Shown in pieces: positions 1 to 11,589 of a DNA stretch of 64,000 nt; the stretch's first letter is position 1; each line of letters opens with the position of its first letter. The notes under the pieces were generated by a model that was not told the DNA's origin, made no database searches, and saw only the letters and a program-made list of their open reading frames with translations. The stretch comes from Anniella stebbinsi. Taxonomy: Eukaryota; Chordata; Lepidosauria; Squamata; Anniellidae. The position numbers and the translations under genes were made by a program. Location: assembly GCA_029215795.1 (NCBI GenBank), contig JARDYH010000007.1, forward strand, positions 59,822,763-59,886,762, written 5' to 3'.

Positions 1-108
1 AATATGCAAAATTTAAAAACACGCAACAGACAGTACATGCAGAGGCAGGCGTCCATCTAAAAACGACTTTGAGCAATCAGCCAAACTCTCTGGTCCTTCT
101 ATCTCAAA

Positions 109-220
109 CTTCCCCGTCCTGGTGCCTTCCAGGTGTGTTTGGACTACAACTCCTGTCATGCTGGCTGGGCATGGCGGGAATTGTGAACCAACGCAACTGG
201 AGGTCACCAGGTTGGAGAAG
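109..220. mobile_element. Short palindromic MITE, 'ccaacctggtgccctccag' family
   Basis: The ends are imperfect inverted repeats: CTTCCCCGTCCTGGTGCCTT on the left against the reverse complement of ...CACCAGGTTGGAGAAG on the right. The core 'ggactacaactcctgtcatg' resembles the core of several other copies in the window (about 16760, 31081-31479, 35691-35801, 59226-59334). It is probably a non-autonomous hAT-type element. No clear target duplication was found here. Confidence 0.6.
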
Positions 221-1691
221 CCTGTGTTGCCTGATCCTTTTCAACTGGAAATGTCAGGACTTGATCCCGGGGCCTTTGATGTGCAAAGCAAGTGCTCTGC
301 TTCTGTGTTACGGCACACGACCAGGAACGAAATCCAGCCTGGAAGGCCGTCTTATCTGCAAGGTCCCTGTTATAGTGCCTTCACTTGAGGCCTTGGTTTC
401 AAGCACAGTCAGAGTTGCTTGTGGAAAGATTTCTCTGTGGGGCTGGGAAGGGATGTGTCTGTCTGTCTCGGGACAAAGAGGTTTTTTATCTGGCCCTGCC
501 AGAATGTTGGAGGCGGTAGGGTGAGATTTACTGGGAAAGAGGAGGAAGAATCCGTCAGTCCGTATTACTGGTATAAGATTCCCTCTCGGCAGCCGTGTGT
601 CCTTCTCCTGACCCAGAGGGAATTGTATTTGCAGAACTGACAGTCCTGGATCAAACCCCAAATCTGTTACCACACACTCTCTGAAGAACAGAGAGATCTT
701 TAATCTCCCCCAGGGGTTTAGTGTTATTCACGCTTGCTCCGCAAAGTGATGTCACTCCTGGCCCCCAGGACAGACGGTTCTAGAAGGAGATTGATGACTT
801 CCAGATCAGACACCCCCTTTGTCTGGGGGAGGAAGGGGAAAGTGTGTCGGGGACGTACAGATCTCTCCTCTGTGGCATTTTCTTAGGCATAGCTGGGAGA
901 GGAAGGGAAAAGCACAGTTAAGGCAGTGGACAGATGATTCCTATGAGATGGTTCCACATGTCCTTCTAGGTAGTTGGTGGATGGTCCAATGGAAGGTTCC
1001 ATGGAGAGATGCTGCAGTCCATGGAAGATTAGGGCAGGGTGCAAGGAGGTTAAGAAGTCAGTAAACCCCTGGAAACCAGATTCTATGCACAAACTGAAGA
1101 GGAGGGGAAGGTAATAGAGTCTGGAAGCCTGTAGTCCTTCACCTGGATGAGAGGCCTTTAAATGCCTTTCCTCCTCCCTAGGGACTCTATTGGGATAAAT
1201 ACCCTTGCTTCAGGGAGCTTTTTCTCCAATTCCTATCACCCTCTCATAACTATCTGCATTCTTAGCAACCAACACAACTCACATTATGGGGAGGAGCAAA
1301 AAGCCTGCTATCCTTAAGTGGCTTTGAAGCAAAAGGGTATTGATGGACGCATGCATGTGGACAGAACTCATCAACTACCACAGCAACTCCATATACACGT
1401 CTGCCATTTGGCGAACACTTTGCCAGTTCCGCCTAATCTGTTCTGCTTCCAAAATTCACATTGATTGATTGATTTAAACTGGGAGAATGAAGGGGAGGAA
1501 GAGTGTGGTGGCCTGGGCAATCCAGACCCATCAGCTTTACAAATGACCTGCTCCTGGGGGAGGTGAAAATGGCTAGAACTGGTTGGTTGATAAGAATCAA
1601 CACAGCTCCCAGCATGGTTGGGCCCTCCATGGGGAGCATAGCTAGGGAGACTGTCATGATGAATGCCTGCCCTTCAAAATTTTACCACCGT

Positions 1692-2498
1692 CAGGGTGGA
1701 TTTGACTTAAATCGTGATTTAAATCACTACCAGGATGGATTTGATTTAAATCAATTTGATTTAAATCACGATTTGAATCACGATTTGAATCACTACTCAA
1801 AAAGACTCGATTTAATCATGTGACTTCCACCACCCCCAAAAAAGTGCACTCTTCCTCGCTATAAGCTTAATACGTATTTTACACAACTCAGAGTTACCAA
1901 AGACTCATTCTTGCTGGTATAATCTTAATATTCACAAGCAGATGCAGGTTTCATTTTTAGCTTCTTGTGCAGATCTATTTCACTCCCAACAATCTACTCG
2001 TTGAATTTTTTAAAAAACTTAGCACTTAAGAGGTAAGGGGGGGTGATTCTGTATACATAGATTTGCAAAGGAACAATGGGATTGTGATCTCTGCAGACAC
2101 AAATTCACAGTTTTGAGAACTGTAAAACCAAACATCTGTGATAATATCTTCTAGATAAAAAAATTGCCCAATAATCTCACAGTAACCTCTGGAAGGGCAT
2201 GGCATTGTGAATGGATTAATGGAATTCATTTACCAAAAAATGTAAACATTGCATGAATATACAGTCTCATGCTACATAATTAAAAACGAATCCTTATTTC
2301 ATGATGAATAACCTTTGGACTATAACGGATCTTAAATAGAAAACTATTTTTGGATAGATTTTTCCTCAAAAAGCATTTTATTTTAAAAAACCCAATTTCA
2401 ATTTTAAAAAATCCGATTTAAATCAAAAAAATCTGATTTAAATAAAAAATATCTGTTTTAAATTTTTTAAAAAAAATCATTGATTTTTATGTACCCTG
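1692..2498. mobile_element. hAT-like non-autonomous transposon, AT-rich, with 8-bp target duplication
   Basis: The termini are CAGGGT at 1692 and ACCCTG at 2498. They are flanked by ACCACCGT (1684-1691) and ACCACTGT (2499-2506), which match at 7 of 8 positions. An 8-bp duplication with CAGGG-type ends is the hAT hallmark. Both subterminal regions are built of repeated 'gatttaaatc' words in opposite orientations. There is no transposase frame, so it is non-autonomous. Confidence 0.75.
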
Positions 2499-3043
2499 AC
2501 CACTGTCCACATTTAATGAGACCCATGCTTATATTGTGGTGCCCATCGTTTGCCCTATGGCTGTGGCGAATGACCGGCATAACTATCATTTGCCCAGCCT
2601 ACCAGCAAATTGTCTTTAATTCACTGAGCTTTTGCTATAATAGGACAAAATGGGCTGTTTGGATCATTCCTTTTTCAGACGGATGCTGTGAAAGAGGTCT
2701 AGTAGGAGCTTAAGAGCTGTGCCTGCGCTGGGGTCCAAATGTCATCTCTAGATTTATTGGCCAGCTGCAAAGATTGGCTGGAAACTGCATGTGTGGTTCT
2801 GGAGGCAGTGATGTGCTCAGCCAGGAACAAGGTCACTCTTCACGCGTGATCTGGTACTGCTAGGGGTGGCTCTTCCTTTGCACACGTGATTTGGAACTGT
2901 CTGTCCTTTCAAAGGCGAAATGTTCAACCTTTGTTAATGTGGGGATCTTAAGCCGACCGCAGGTTGTCTGTCCTCTGGCAGCGTTGGGGGGGAAATGTGT
3001 CAGGGGTGCAAGAGAGAAGGCTTGGAAAACCCCTGTGGATGGT

Positions 3044-3556
3044 CTTATTTATTGTTTATTTATTGCATTTTTATACCGCCCAATAGCCGAAGCCCTGTGG
3101 GCGGTTTACAAAAATTAAAACCATGAAAACAATTCAAAATATAAAACAATAACTGTATAAAAACATAGCGTAAAAATGTAATATAAGAGCGCAAGCAGGA
3201 TAAAACCAAGCAGCCATGCAGAAATTAATACAAATTCAAAATACAAATTTAAAACAGCAAAGTTAAAAATTAAGCTGATGAACCGTTAAAAGACTGAGAA
3301 AATAGAAAGGTCTTCACCTGGCGTCTAAAAGGGTATAATGTAGGTGCCAGTCGAACCTCTCTAGGGAGCTCATTCCACAGCCGGGGTGCCACAGCAGAAA
3401 AGGCCCTCCTCCTGGTAGCCACCTGCCTCACTTCCTTTGGCAGGGGCTCATGGAGAAGGACCCCTGAGGATGATCTTTAGGGTCTGGGCAGGTACATATG
3501 GGAGGAGGCGTTCCTTCAGATAACTTGGCCCCAAGCCATTTAGGGCTTTGAATGTC
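3044..3556 (-). mobile_element. L2-type LINE 3' fragment
   Basis: On the minus strand the element ends in the tail seen in many copies here: gtaaaccgcccacagggcttcggctattg-type sequence, then 'ggcggtataaaaatgcaataaa'. Upstream, in the reverse strand, is the degenerate C-terminal coding portion around 'attccacagccggggtgccacagcagaaaaggcc'. It is 5'-truncated and the reading frame is broken. Confidence 0.75.
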
Positions 3557-3603
3557 TTCTAGCATCCTCCACCTGTCCCGCACCCATGTGTGGCAGACGA
3601 ACT

Positions 3604-3620
3604 CCCCCCCCCCCCCCCCC
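3604..3620. repeat. Poly-C run of 17
   Basis: Seventeen consecutive C residues (G-run on the opposite strand). Confidence 0.95.
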
Positions 3621-3829
3621 AGCTAGGTACATGTGCAGCTGCCTAGTGTAACACATGATCTTCTCCTGCCCTGCTTTGGCAATATCAGTAGAATATTGAT
3701 CATCTGCCCTGGCCCTTGCTGTATCAGCCTCAGTGGGTACCAGCTGCCATTGCTTGATTATAAACTTGTTATAGAGCTTTGGAATATCCATATGGAATGT
3801 CTAAGTTGTAACTGAACAACAGAAATTGG

Positions 3830-3830
<1 letters not shown>

Positions 3831-3876
<46 letters not shown>
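3831..3876. repeat. Compound (TG)n(AG)n microsatellite
   Basis: TG dinucleotide run passing directly into an AG run, about 46 bp in all. Confidence 0.95.
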
Positions 3877-5100
3877 CGATGGCTTGGTGCCAGGTTTTTC
3901 CTTCAACTAACATGTTGAAGTTAGTACCCCCTACTTTTAGAAGTTAGGTGGGTGGGTGGGTGGAGAGAGGACCTTCCCGGTGGTGGCACCCTGTCTTTGG
4001 AGTGCTCTCCACAAGGAGGGTTGTCTGGCACCCTCTTCATTCTTGTTGACGGCCTTTTAAAATACCAGTTCTATTTTGCTTGTTTGTTTACTGCACTTCT
4101 GTCCTGCTCGTTGTTTTATATTCTTTTGTTTTTGTTGCTAGTTTCTACTTTTGCTAGTTTTATTGTTAGAAAATATATTGCTGAAGAGCGGGACATACAT
4201 CTTATAAATAGCAACAAGAGCTGGCCTAGCATCGTAGCTAAGACTTAAAATAGTTGGAATTTCGCCTCTGTCCAGAACTCACTGGGTACCGTTGGGCTAG
4301 CCTCTTCCATTAGCTCTGCCTCAGTCTTCCCATCTTCAATATGGGTGTAATAATATGAGCTTACAGTGCATTACTAGATAATGCATGTGAAATGCTTTGA
4401 ATGCTTGAAAGTGCAAGATAGTCAATTATCAATAATAATTACGAATATTAAAGCTGAAATGTTTAAACTGACTGCAGAAAGCACCTTTTAATCAACTAAA
4501 AAAAAGCCCCTGGTTGAATTTTTAAAAAATTAAACCCCGCTAATCAGATTTTTAAAAAAATTACACACACACCATTTCTCAAAGGAGGGGATACCTAAAA
4601 TGATGTTTTTTCTAACACCATCTTTAAAAACAAACATATTAATCTTCTTGTTGCAGAACTAGTTTTTTTTTAACCATATGCAAATTTAACAAAGTAATCT
4701 TATGAGTTTCTGATTAATTGACTGCGATTTTGGTACTGACTTTTTTTTTTTATATAGGTAGTAGCTTCTATGTTCACATGCTCTTGGGTTTGAATTTTTG
4801 GGCTGCCTCATGATTAGACCAGAAGGGACTTCTCTGTGACTAGCCCTGACGTCTCCATTCTTGGAGCTGGGCTGGATTATATGTAGCAGCAGCAGGTGGG
4901 CATGTTTGATTTCCCCCTGCCCTCTCCCCCAGGGAATGGGCCCCCCTCCAGCCTGCAGGCAGGGGAAAAAATCTGCATGTTGTCCTTGCACATGAAGGCT
5001 TCCTGTTCAACCATGGGAAGTATTTATCTGCATAGGAAGTAGCCGCCTTCGAGCCTCGCCATAAAAATAGCAAGCCAATTAATCCGGTAATTCAGCCCAA

Positions 5101-5140
5101 ATGAGACTGGGCAGCTAAATATGAGACTGGGCAGCTAAAT
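5101..5140. repeat. Exact 20-bp tandem duplication
   Basis: The unit atgagactgggcagctaaat occurs twice back to back without a mismatch, suggesting a recent slippage or duplication event. Confidence 0.95.
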
Positions 5141-5619
5141 GAAAGCACCCCCCCCCCCCCAAGTGTGACTGAATGTGTTAGCTAAGGGGCGGCAGATGGG
5201 AGACGGAACTTACTGGAACCTCCTAACCATGGATGGTGGTCATTGGTTTTCTGGTTTTGGCTATAGATTATGACGGTTGTAGAACCTGGATCAGAGCTTG
5301 CCAATGACTTTGATTTTAGCCTCTGGGGATGTGGCCTGGATCCAGGCCCCTTACCTATGGTGACAGTTCCTCTTGGTGAATGCTACTGCAGGGATGTAGC
5401 GTCCACCCACTCAGGAGGCGCCTGCCTGTTGCTTGGGCAACACGCAATTCAGACTGTTGCGGCATGAAAACGCAAAGTCAGCTTGTGCAAAGTGCCTCCT
5501 GATTCAGCCTTGGCCATTTCTCTGTTGACGCCAGCTCAACCTGTCTGTCTCCTTCCGCAGAGGCAGTCTCAAGAGGCTGTTGTGCCGCTGGCTGCAGGTG
5601 TGACTGGACCAGGTGTGCT

Positions 5620-5881
5620 CAACCTCTTCGGGTCAGTGGGCGCATTTGGAGTCTTGAGAGAGAGAGAGTTGTGGGTGTGGGCACAAAATGGCTGCTGTAG
5701 AATGGCGGCCATGGTGGGCGTGGCCAGTCACAAAACGCCCGTTTCCCAGAAGGCAAACTGGTGAGACTCAAAGAAAAGAATCTTGCCTGAGAATCATTAA
5801 GTACAAGGCAGAGGTGAGGTGTGAGTGCCAAAAATCAAAAACCACTCTTTTGAACCCAAATAAAGATGGTGCTGGAGGGCA
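5620..5881 (+). mobile_element. Dispersed ~260-bp repeat, unnamed family, copy 1
   Basis: Runs from 'ttcgggtcagtgggcgcatt' through 'caaaatggctgc' and 'cccagaaggcaaactggtga' to 'gatggtgctggaggg'. A matching minus-strand copy lies at 8866-9122 and a partial plus copy at about 10075-10197. Class unknown: no clear terminal repeats, poly-A or coding remnant seen. Confidence 0.6.
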
Positions 5882-6552
5882 GATGATAATAATAATTTTT
5901 AACATCTTAAGAAATAAAATAAAAATCGAGAGGGACAGTAACTTGTTGGGTGCCACTCACGTGCATTACATTGGAGACCCCAGGAATAGATCCTTTGACC
6001 CCTTATGTGGCAGGGAACTGGTGTTTCCTGGAAAACGGTTGAATGCAAACATGCAGCTCTGTGGGGACTATAAAAACCCAATAGATTTAAATCATGATTT
6101 CCCCTCCTTAAGCTCTTGCAATAGCCTCCAGCCACCCTACAAGCTTTAAATCTGTTGTTAACAATTGTTTGGGATTAAGGCATAGCATCGTTAAGGCCCC
6201 TGTGGGGAAAAGGGGTGTAGCATATTTCCTTCTCTGCAAACTTGAAAGCTTGCTGCCTTGTTAAGCTGGTTCTGCAGAAATGCTTGTCTCCTTTTGATTA
6301 AGGACTTGTGCCTGTATGATAGGCAGTGCTGTTGAACCTTCTGCCTGTCTGCCCCCACTTCCCATGATTCCATGGGCTAGTCTGCATTGATGCAACCTTA
6401 CCTTGTGATGTCCCTGCAAATGGGTCATTTGTCCAGCCCTGTGCTTGAAATGCCCTCTTAAAGAAGTCCGAGGGCCCAATAAAGGCCCATGGTGTCTCAG
6501 CCTCTCAGATTGCCACTGGCTAACCTGCTGTGAGGTCACAGAAGGCTGTTGC

Positions 6553-6735
6553 AACATAAGAGTCCTGTTGGAACAGTCTGTCTAGCTCAGTATTCTGTTT
6601 CCAGCAGCAATCGGCCACGTGTTTCTGGGAATCTTATACACAGGTTGTGTGTGTTCGTCGCCCAGAAATATTTAGTCCCCTAGAAACTGGTATTCAGCGA
6701 TATGCTGCCTCTGAACTTAACAGAATGGAAGTGTT
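6553..6735 (-). mobile_element. CR1-like 3' end fragment (divergent)
   Basis: 'aacataagagtcctgttgga', 'tctagctcagtattctg' and 'aactggtattcagcgatatg' follow the order found in CR1-type 3' ends elsewhere in the window, with the 3' end at the left, so the element is on the minus strand. Confidence 0.55.
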
Positions 6736-6835
6736 CCAGCTAGTAGCCACTGCAAAATGCCAATTCGTGGAGTAGTTGTAATTAGATATTATTTTTAAGC
6801 CATCTGAACTAGAGAAACTGCAAGATCAGGTAGTA

Positions 6836-7076
6836 TCATAGAATAGTAGAGTTGGAAGGGGCCTATAAGTCCATCGAGTCCAACCCCCTGCTCAATGCAG
6901 GAATCCACCTTAAAGCATCCCTGACAGATGGCTGTCCAGCTGCCTCTTGAAGGCCTCTAGTGTGAGAGAGAGCCCACCACCTCCCTAGGGAATTGGTTCC
7001 ATTGTCGTACTGCTCTAACAGCCAGGAAGTTTTTCCTGATGTCCAGCCGGAATCTGGCTTCCTGTGTTTGCTCCTT
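6836..7076 (-). mobile_element. CR1 LINE 3' UTR
   Basis: Begins 'tcatagaatagtagagttgg', the reverse complement of the CR1 terminal ATTCTATGA motif, followed by 'ccatcgagtccaaccccctg' and 'gaagtttttcctgatgtcca'. This is the classical CR1 3' end in antisense. 5'-truncated. Confidence 0.9.
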
Positions 7077-8580
7077 AGTCATAGAGAATCAACCACACCA
7101 GCTTAGAGGCCTAAATATCATGCCGTGAATGTTGCATTGGCTCAAAATTTTTTATGTGTTTGTATCCTGGTCTGGAACCAAGTTAGCAATAGCAACTAAC
7201 TGTTCCCTATAGCAAAAGCCACATTCAATTGCCGTTTCGTATTTGTAGTGCGGTCCAGTACGGAGTGCTTTTGCAAGCATTTATAGAAACATTAGCGGAG
7301 CGTCTGACCTATGTTGGATTGACAAAGCAAAGGGCGGGGACTGGGGGTGGGGAGGAGAGCAAGACCCAGAGACTAAGCAGGGCAATAACTTTTTACAGAT
7401 CCCCATTTTACTTACGGGGACCCAAGGCTGAACTTGCCCCAATGTGCAAGTTTGTGGATTTGAACCCAGGTCTCCCATCTCTGATACCATGTCTGTGGGA
7501 CCACACTGTGTCACCAAGATGGGTTGGGTTTGTTTTCTTTTTTAAAAAACTCGCCTTTTCTCCGCCATCTGCTTGTAAATGTGTTCGCCTGTAAATCTCT
7601 TCTGTTCGCCCTGGTGTTCCCCTTGCCAACCTTGTGTTGCCATGTGTGAGATGGTGGGCTGCTAAGCTTGAGCAAGCAGCTGGCGGAGAAAGAGTCTTCT
7701 GTGGTGCAGGGAGAGCTTGTTAGTGGCTAGACCCAAGACCTCCCAGGTCTTCCACCAGAAATGCCTGCAGTTACCGTAATTTGAGCCTGCTCAGCATTAA
7801 TTGGATGTGTTTGGGGTCTGATATTTTATAAAACGGATGATATGAGTTATTGGCGGGGAGGGGGATACGAAAATGAGTGGGGAGGGACTGAACTTTTAAG
7901 AAAACAAGGAAAGCTGTAAATTCCCATTAACTTGCTCATGATTTAGTACTGGAAAAGGGTTGGCAGGGAGGGGGTTTGAATCTGTTTGCGCTCCTTGCTT
8001 TTTCTTTTTTTTAAAAAAAGGAACGAGACGCATTGATCGGCATGACTGGCCGAGGAGCTCTCGAGCTGCTGACCTGCCCGGGCCGCCATCCTGTTGCAGA
8101 GGTCACATCTGCTCTCGAGCTGGGGGTCAGCAGTTAATGAAAGCGTCTGGCCTCTGCTTGGAATGCGCCGGGAGAGTCGCCCACCCAGCGTTCGCTTCCT
8201 AGCCACTGAATGTTCCCACCATGCCAGTTCTTGCTTCTGGTCCAGCTGTGCGTTTTTATTGCGGCCCCCGGGGACAAACCCAACTGTTGGCTGGCCAAGG
8301 CTACGAGGAAAAGGCCTTCTGGGAGCAGGGAGGCACACGGGTTGAGCAACGTTAGCAGCATTAGCCAAGGTTGGAAGCATTGATATAGAGAAGACGTTAG
8401 AAATTTCCGTAATCCGGGTCGGAGCCATGGCCTGTTGAGCCTAGTACTACCTGGCGTATTCAATTTGGTGCCCATAGAAGCCTCTCTTGGCAGCTGCCAG
8501 TTCCCTGCCCCTCCCGATATTTATTTTATTTCTTTTTAAAAAATAATAATCACAGTATTTCTTAACTGGGAGGCTAACCT

Positions 8581-8862
8581 AAGAACATATGAAGATCCCT
8601 GCCGGATCATACCAGCACTCTGTTCCCACAATGGCCAACCAGCTGCTCATGGGAAACCCACAAGCAGGATATGAGGGCAGCCGCACCCTCCAGTCCATGT
8701 TCCCCAGCAACTGGTGTACATAGGCTGACTGCCTCTGATCCTGCAGGTAGCACATAGCCACCAGGACTAGCAGCCTTCTCCTCCTCCTCCAGGAATTTAT
8801 CCAGCCCCCTTTTAAAGCCACCCAAATTGCTGGCCCTCACTGCATGCTGCAAAGTGAATTGT
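8581..8862 (-). mobile_element. CR1-type LINE 3' end
   Basis: Starts 'aagaacatatgaagatccct' and contains 'ccccagcaactggtgtacat' and 'aatttatccagccccctttt'. This is the squamate-type CR1 3' sequence in antisense, reaching the end of the ORF2 coding remnant. Confidence 0.85.
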
Positions 8863-8865
8863 CAC

Positions 8866-9122
8866 CCTCCAGCGCCCTCTGTAATTGGGTTCACAAGAGT
8901 GTTTTTGTGTTTCGGAGCTCCGACCTCCACTTCTGCTTTCTACCCACAGGTTCTTGGGCAAGTTACCTTTCTTTTAGTCTCACCAGTTTGCCTTCTAGGA
9001 AATGAATGTTTTGTGACTGGCTGAGGCAGCCGTTTTATGAATGGCTAGCTCCCCCGTGGCAGCCATTTTGTGAGAGTGCCCATGACTCTCGCAAATTCCA
9101 ACTGTGCCCACTGACCTATAAG
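8866..9122 (-). mobile_element. Dispersed ~260-bp repeat, copy 2 (minus strand)
   Basis: Read on the minus strand it follows copy 1 end to end: 'ggtcagtgggcacagttgga', 'ctctcacaaaatggctgcca', 'agaaggcaaactggtgagac' and 'cgctggaggg'. Confidence 0.6.
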
Positions 9123-9161
9123 GTTTGGAACTCCCACAATGACTAGCAGGAGCAAAATAGG

Positions 9162-9255
9162 CAGGGGTCTCTCCTAGCCTTACCTGGAGATGTGAGAGAT
9201 TGACCCGTGACCTTCTTCAGGCAAAGTGTGTCCTCTACCACTGAGTTACGGCTCA
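9162..9255 (-). mobile_element. tRNA-Ala-like SINE fragment
   Basis: 'cctctaccactgagttacgg' is the reverse complement of a degenerate tRNA 5' half with A box. 'agattgacccgtgacc' corresponds to the B box. Degraded copy, not a functional tRNA gene. Confidence 0.6.
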
Positions 9256-9810
9256 AAGCAAAACCCACATCCACAGCTATTTTTTCTTAAAAGATGGGGG
9301 GTAATTCTGGGCAGAGGGCTCCTAGCGCTGCCAACCAGAAGCTGTTCCATCTTTCCCTCAAGAGATTTCTTGTGGTGGGGAAAAAGTCAGAAGAAGGCGT
9401 AAAAATACACAGGAGGAGGTCATGAGTGGAGGCCGTCATCTTAGACGGCCAGCAAATGCTTGCGTTTGAGGCAGGACCATTGCACAAGAAACGCCTTGTC
9501 TGGAAGCAGCTGCAATAGGCCAAGAAAGACTGACTTCTGCAGATTTGGTTTCCCTTCCCTTTTTTCCCTCCCTGACCAATGCCCATTTTACGAATTGCCC
9601 CTTTTCCTGATTTTTCCAAGACGGAAATGCAGCACAGCTTTGTGTCAGCTGCCCGTGTATCTCTTCCAGGCCCCTCCCCCCCCTTTTTGGGGTCTTTCCA
9701 GAGTCAGTAAGGATAGAGTGCAGCTGTTGTATACTCTTTTTATTATTTTAATACAGGGCTCTCTTGCTGGCTTCGGTCTGTTCAAGATCTCTTGCCAGAC
9801 AACATCAGCA

Positions 9811-10040
9811 TAAGAACATCGGAAGAGCCATGCTGGATCAGACCGAGGGTCTATCTAGTCCATTGCTCTGTTCACACAGTGGCCAACCAGCTGTTGAGCA
9901 GGAACTCACAAGCAGGACATGAGTGCAACAGCACCCTCCTACCCATGATCCCCAGCAACTGTTATGCATAGGCTTACTCTGCCTCTGATATTGGAGGTAG
10001 CGCTTAGCCATCAGGACTAGTAACCATTGATAGCCTTATC
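9811..10040 (-). mobile_element. CR1-type LINE 3' UTR
   Basis: 'taagaacatcggaagagcca', 'tctatctagtccattgctct' and 'aggtagcgcttagccatcag' match the same CR1 3' end as at 8581 and 10362, with the 3' end on the left. Confidence 0.85.
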
Positions 10041-10074
10041 TTCAGAGTTGCTTGGTCTATTTGATAGGCCCACA

Positions 10075-10197
10075 AAGCTTTTGAGTTGGTGGGGTCATTT
10101 GGAATTTTGTGAGTGTTGGGGCCACTCTCACAAAATGGCTTCCATGGGGGGCAAGGCTGGTCATAAAACACTAATTTCCCAGAAAGTCAAATGGGTA
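10075..10197 (+). mobile_element. Dispersed ~260-bp repeat, copy 3 (partial)
   Basis: 'catttggaattttgtgagtg', 'cactctcacaaaatggcttc' and 'tttcccagaaagtcaaatgg' align with the first half of copies 1 and 2. Confidence 0.55.
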
Positions 10198-10361
10198 TAT
10201 CTTGACCTCCTGAAGTGTGTGTGTGTGTGTGTTGTGTTTGTGTAAAATGCAGATTTTCCAGGATCCATTCAAATGTCTGTGCGAACCAAGAGACAGGACA
10301 CAGGTTGGGGTTACATAGATGCAGTTATGGGCAGACATGGTAATGGCAGAGATCACTGGGG

Positions 10362-10850
10362 GGAACATAAGAAGAGCCCTGCTGGATCAGACCAAGAGTC
10401 CATCTTGTACAGCATCCAAAGAAGCAGGGCACGAGTGCAATAGCGCCCTCCTGCCCATGTTCCCCAGCAACTGGTGTACATAGACTTACTGCCTCCATTA
10501 CTGGAGGTAGCATAGAGCCATCAGAACTAGTAGCCCTTAATAGCCTTCTCCTCCATGAATTTGTCCAATCTCCTTTCAAAGCCATCCAACTTGGTGGCCA
10601 TCACTACATCTTGTGAAAGTGAATTCCTTTGTTTAACTCTGCGCCGTGTGAAGAAGTCCTTCTTTTTATCCGTCCTGAATCTCCCCACAATCAGCTTTGT
10701 GGGATGACTCCATTGGGTTCTAGTATTATGGGAGAGGGAGAACAATGCCTCCTTAGTCACATTCTCCACAGAGTTGGCCTTTCCTTGTAGGTTTGGGGTT
10801 CCAACCTTCTGGATGTTTTAGTAGCTCTCTTCTGCACCTTTTCCAACCAA
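10362..10850 (-). mobile_element. CR1 LINE 3' end with ORF2 C-terminal remnant
   Basis: The 3' UTR begins 'gaacataagaagagccctgc'. On the minus strand the coding remnant reads KLIVGRFRTDKKKDFFTRRR, then SLSQDVVMATKLDGFERRLD, the last residues of CR1-type ORF2. The same peptide occurs on the plus strand near 25.9 kb. 5'-truncated and no longer a gene. Confidence 0.88.
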
Positions 10851-11589
10851 CGCAGGTATGCACTGCATTGGCAACACTCTTTGAAATATCTATTTCCAAG
10901 TCTTCAAACAGACACACACACATTTCCCCACCCCAGTGACAAGGCATTTTGCTAGTTAAACGGAGGCTGCTGCCTCACCCCTTCACAGTGAGTGTCTTTT
11001 CATCTTTCTCCCTGCTTTTTAAACTTAAAACTAAATATATTCAGTTCAAATTGGCCAGCTGTGCTTCTAGATGGAGCCTCAGGTGAGTGAGGCTTGTTTG
11101 GACGAGTATGGTGTGTTTTGTTTTTTAACTGTGCTCTTGAGCAGATCTAAAAGAGGTAGTGTTTTGTTTTGTTTTTAATGTCCTCTGCTTAGCCACCTCC
11201 AGTTTTCTGCAACTGTGGTTAGTGATGGAGGGAGTAGAATGAGGAGCTCTGTATCACTGCCCAGAATTGTGTTCCCGTGGTAAGCAGCCAGGGCGATTTA
11301 AGCCATCAGTGGTAGCTCGTTTTTCATAGCCTTCTGCAGACCTGCATGAAGAGTCGAATGATGTAAAGGAGGCTGTGATTGTGAGGTTGTTTTTGCCACA
11401 TGTACATGGAGGAACAGCTGGGAATCGGCCACCAGATTACTCGCTAGGGGGGTGAAGAGGAGGAGAGAGCAAAGATGGCGGATGATTTATCTTGGTCCTA
11501 TGCTTAAGAAAAGGGAAAGGAAAGACCTGCATTCTCCCTGGGAAAGGCATTGTGCAAAAGATGATGTGCCTGGCGGTGGGGTGTAAATA

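Noticed and set aside
5688..6149. 153-codon open frame on the plus strand
   Set aside because: Its first third is inside the dispersed repeat and no domain is recognisable.
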